Part shown: one piece after another, positions 17,341 through 20,101 of the stretch | How the letters are laid out: the number at the start of each line of letters is the position of its first letter | How positions within the stretch are numbered: position 1 is the first letter of the stretch | Origin: Salisapilia sapeloensis | Taxonomy: Eukaryota; Oomycota; Peronosporomycetes; Peronosporales; Salisapiliaceae | DNA length: 20,101 bases | NCBI GenBank assembly: GCA_023334545.1 | Contig: JAADVB010000302.1 | Location: 1 to 20,101, forward strand | Direction: 5' to 3' | Translations under genes and position numbers: made by a program | The notes under the pieces: generated by a model | The model's database searches: none | Told to the model about the DNA's origin: nothing | The model's input: the letters and a program-made list of their open reading frames with translations, nothing else

Positions 17341-18619
17341 ATGGCAGGAAGGATGACCAAGGCCATGAGCCCAGTCGCGAGGCTCTCCATCGCACCCATG
17401 GTACGATACGTCGCACATGAATATGTGGAAATGCTAATATGGATACTAGATGGACTGGACCGATAGGCACTATCGATACCTCATGCGTCTCATCACCAAA
17501 CATACGCTACTGTACACCGAAATGGTAGTCGACCAGACCGTACGTATTGCATGACGCAGTCTATAATCAAATTAATTATCTAATGGAATGCAATAAAGTT
17601 GCTGCATCAACGGAAGAACTTGGATTATTTTCTTGGTCATGATGCGACCGAAGCGCCACTAGCTGTCCAATTGGGTGGCAACAGCGTCGAAGATCTTGGA
17701 GGTACTCCCATGTCAATCACCCATCTACATCCGTCATCTCATACGTGATCTAGTTGCTGCCAAGATATGCCAGGACTATGGTGGCTTTTGTGAAATTAAT
17801 CTCAACACTGGATGTCCGAGCTCGACCGTCTCTAAGCGTTGCTTTGGCGCCAAGCTCATGCTAGACCCCGATCTCGTTCGCGATATCTGTAATTCCATGC
17901 AAAGCCAGCTAGAGCCTTCGGAGCACAAGCCGGAAGTAACTGTCAAGTGCCGACTCGGCGTGGACGACCATGACAGTTACGAAGAGCTCCATCATTTTGT
18001 CTCGACGGTCGCTAGTGCCGGCATTACCCACTTCATTGTGCACGCCCGCAAGTGCTGGTTGAAAGGCCTCAGTCCGCATGAAAACCGGACGGTTCCACCT
18101 CTTCAGTACGAACGCGTGTACAAACTCAAGGAAGACTTTCCACATTTGTACTTTTCACTGAACGGAGGCGTCTCGGGCGTCGACCATGCGTTGGAACTAC
18201 TTAAGACAACGCCAGTGGATGGTGTCATGATCGGTCGAGCTGCTTACAACTTTCCGTGGAAGCTTCGAGATGCCGATACGAAGATCTTTGGCGCAGCAGA
18301 AGATCCGAATTTCTCTAGACGCGAGATCATCGCGACGTACCTTGACTACGCAGAGAAGCTGCAGGCCGAGTGGGGAGCTGACAAGCCTCTAACGGATGTG
18401 CCGTACACGATGCCAACGTCTGAACTGTTGAAGCCTCTGTTAACGTTGTTTGCTGGCGAACATGGTGGGAAGGCATTTAAGCGAGAGATTGCGAAGCAGT
18501 GGGGAGGGAAAGATAGTCGCCCAGCGCTTCGAGATATGGTGTACAACGCCATCAAAGTCATCCCGGATGACGTGCTGGACGCAAGAGCGAATGATGTAAT
18601 AGAGGAACAAGCTAGCTGA
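17341..18619 (+). CDS. tRNA-dihydrouridine synthase, DusA-like
   Basis: FMN enzyme that reduces uridine to dihydrouridine in tRNA D-loops (DusA acts at U20/U20a). I join exons 17341-17400, 17450-17539, 17599-17701 and 17754-18619 (introns of 49, 59 and 52 bp) into 372 residues. The splices rebuild the family core: LSIAPM joined to [11 protein letters not shown], then [17 protein letters not shown], and [15 protein letters not shown] with the catalytic Cys. These are followed by [31 protein letters not shown] (a DusA-type hallmark), FSLNGGVSG and the FMN-phosphate site [15 protein letters not shown]. The start is the first ATG in frame; an internal ATG eight codons on ([12 protein letters not shown]) is possible. 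Three of the four exons are short, so a finder using only long open frames would miss the N-terminus. Its stop is 3 bp from the stop of the opposite-strand Dus gene. Confidence 0.9.
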
Positions 18620-18622
18620 TGT

Positions 18623-19811
18623 CTAAACTACGGTCTCTTGTCTACTTTCCAACCACGTCTCGTATTCATCCAGTGCATCGTACACGTCCGTGACGTTCTG
18701 AGCTCTCACGAATCGATCACGCACGACCTTGGCTCCTGGCAGCCCTTTTAGATAGGACGGATAAAACTTTTTCATGCGGGCGAAGCTGACGTGTCCTGGT
18801 GCTCCTAGCAGCTCCTCAAACACTTGTGTGTGCCATCGAACGACCCGAAGGCGTTCCTCGATAGGAATTGCAGACACGCTGTCATGACCTTGAAATAGCC
18901 ACGGGTTACCAAAGAGCGCTCGGCCGAACATGATGCCGTCTAGATCGTAATAGGCTGCTTTCTCTTTCGCCTCCTTTACGTTAGCGACGTCACCATTGCC
19001 AATGATCAAAGTAGACGATTGTTGCTGCTTGGCAATGTTCGCAACGTCCCCGATTACATCCCAGTGTGCTGGGACGTTAGACATCTCATCTCGAGTACGC
19101 CCGTGGATGGTAAGAGCCTCTGGTTCTGTCGACAGCAGTCGTAGAATCCAGTCGTGATAGTCGATATGATGGAACCCAATGCGAGTTTTTACACTCACAG
19201 GGATATCTCCACCTGCTGCTCGCATCGTTTCTGTGATAATGGACTGTAGAAGTGTTTAGTGAATGCAATCTAATAGATGTCGTACAGGAGAGCGTACTTG
19301 AGCAAGGTGGGGGTGAAGGATGAGAGCAGCTCCACTTTGCTGCTTGATGACGTTATGCTCTGGGCATCCCATATTAATGTCGATGCCATCAAAGCCCATG
19401 TCTTTCACAATTAACGCGGACTGAATGCAATGGATGTTAGTTTCTATGAAGTATGCTTTTCAACAATCGGATGCTGACCTCGTAAAATTGCTCAGGTTTC
19501 GAGCCAAATAGCTGGACCACTGTCGGTCTTTCATTGTCTTTGTACATAAGCGTAGCCTCCATGCGCTTTCTAGATGTTGCATCGTGCGTAAGAGCTTCGC
19601 AACTGACAAATTCCGTCCACATCACCTGCATAACATCGTTGGTACATGATAGCAGCACATTATAAAGTTTTCCTGACGTTCAAGTAAAATGCAAAAGACA
19701 TACCGAAGGCGGTGCTAGCTTGTTTATTACATGTCGGAACGCAGCGTCCGTGACGTTAGCCATCGGAGCTACACATAGTAACGGTCTCGGCAATTGCTGC
19801 CAGAAGCTCAT
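18623..19811 (-). CDS. tRNA-dihydrouridine synthase, second subfamily
   Basis: I join exons 19811-19704, 19625-19479, 19420-19298 and 19243-18623 (introns of 78, 58 and 54 bp), giving 332 residues. Motifs in order: PLLCVAPMANVTDAAFRHVI, VMWTEFVSCEAL, RPTVVQLFGSKPEQFYE, DGIDINMGCPEHNVIKQQSG (catalytic Cys), VSVKTRIGFH, ALTIHGRTRDEM, LIIGNGDVAN and GIMFGRALFGNPWLF (FMN site). These show a Dus enzyme, but a different subfamily from the DusA-like neighbour: it has MANVTD instead of MMDWTD, and HGRT instead of HARK. The start was set at MSFWQQLP; an in-frame ATG at 19859 would add 16 residues, and the frame stays open further upstream to about 20003, across PSMG2 exon 1. Target position on tRNA is not known. 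It is head to head with PSMG2 and tail to tail with the DusA-like gene. Confidence 0.88.
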
Positions 19812-19900
19812 TCGATTGAATTGGTGCCAAGTTTTATTTTTATTCGTTTCTATGGCCATTATGCATCTTTTGACAAGCTTATTTGGACACAAAGCACGAG
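19812..19900. promoter_or_regulatory. Short bidirectional promoter between Dus and PSMG2
   Basis: Only 89 bp separate the two divergent start codons, so both core promoters must lie here or inside the adjoining 5' ends. The PSMG2-proximal 61 bp (19840-19900) are repeated at 202-262 next to VIP1. No TATA box or clear initiator match was identified. Confidence 0.5.
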
Positions 19901-20101
19901 ATGGAGTTTGTGCCGACACCGACGGCCGATCCGAGCGCTGAGAAGCTCTTTCACGGAAGCACCTTGGTTGTGGTACGTCTATGCTTTTACAAGATACTAC
20001 CAAGAAGCGCTTTTGATTTTGAGAACAGTGCTGATGCTCTTGGATTGATATGGTGTAGCCGGCGGTCTCGTATGGGAACGTGGGACAGCTGACGCTGGAT
20101 T
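19840..20101. repeat. Right arm of 262-bp inverted repeat
   Basis: This is the reverse complement of bases 1-262, with two mismatches (19960 and 19949) and no indel. The inner edge at 19840 falls just upstream of the Dus start codon at 19811, or within its first codons if the ATG at 19859 is used. Because the arm ends in sequence that belongs naturally to a PSMG2-Dus head-to-head pair, this side may be the original arrangement and the left arm the derived copy; that is inference. Confidence 0.97.
19901..20101 (+). CDS. PSMG2: Proteasome assembly chaperone 2, 5' part (right copy, partial)
   Basis: Second copy of the PSMG2 5' end. Exon 1 is 19901-19972 (24 codons), the intron is 19973-20058 (86 bp, with CTGAT as a possible branch point), and exon 2 starts at 20059 with PAVSYGNVGQLTLD and runs off the right edge. 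The start ATG at 19901 gives MEFVPTPTADPSAEKLFHGS, matching the short N-terminus of the family. An upstream ATG at 19852 opens a short out-of-frame reading frame ending inside exon 1; it matters only if transcription starts that far upstream. It is head to head with the second Dus gene, 89 bp between start codons (41 bp if Dus begins at 19859), so the two probably share a bidirectional promoter. Confidence 0.85.

Noticed and set aside
17675-18619. DusA-like protein starting at the GTG at 17675
   Set aside because: That reading starts inside exon 3 and runs through intron 3. Splicing restores the missing N-terminal motifs from 17341.
1-20101. tRNA, rRNA genes or CRISPR arrays
   Set aside because: No cloverleaf, rRNA-like or regularly spaced repeat sequence was seen on either strand by eye.

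Overview
The window looks like nuclear DNA of a compact eukaryotic genome, most likely a stramenopile and probably an oomycete. Reasons: spliceosomal introns of about 50-90 bp with GTACGT/GTATGT-type donors and TAG/CAG acceptors, long exons, very short intergenic gaps, and eukaryote-only genes (PPIP5K/VIP1, PSMG2, a multi-repeat cyclic-nucleotide-gated channel). The species cannot be fixed from the sequence alone.

Layout, left to right: (1) 1-201, minus: the 5' end of a proteasome assembly chaperone 2 gene (PSMG2), running off the left edge. (2) 320-3595, plus: a full-length PPIP5K/VIP1 inositol pyrophosphate kinase/phosphatase. (3) 3884-12671, plus: one giant intron-containing gene. Joining its exons gives a protein of about 2,816 residues with four consecutive six-TM pore modules, each followed by a cyclic-nucleotide-binding-like domain. 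(4) 12749-13792, minus: a two-exon protein with degenerate EF-hand-like sequence. (5) 13886-15649, minus: a Cid1/TRF4-type nucleotidyltransferase. (6) 15899-16975, minus: an ankyrin-repeat protein. (7) 17341-18619, plus: a four-exon DusA-like tRNA-dihydrouridine synthase. (8) 18623-19811, minus: a second, different dihydrouridine synthase, tail to tail with the first and 3 bp from it. (9) 19901-20101, plus: a second copy of the PSMG2 5' end, running off the right edge.

Two things stand out. First, the channel is a pseudo-tetramer encoded in one chain, and its four selectivity filters all differ: TLGQG, TVGYG, VVCFG and TVSYG. Its four cNMP domains are also unequal; only the last keeps the full phosphate-binding signature. 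Second, bases 1-262 are the reverse complement of 19840-20101 with only two mismatches and no gap. The whole window is therefore bounded by an inverted duplication of the PSMG2 5' region, which suggests either a staggered-break inversion or an assembly fold-back.

The genes do not form an obvious pathway. The two dihydrouridine synthases and the nucleotidyltransferase act on RNA. The channel (cNMP), VIP1 (inositol pyrophosphates) and the EF-hand-like protein (possibly Ca2+) are signalling-type genes, but no functional link between them can be shown from sequence. Gene models were assembled by hand from open frames, splice signals and family motifs, with no transcript data.
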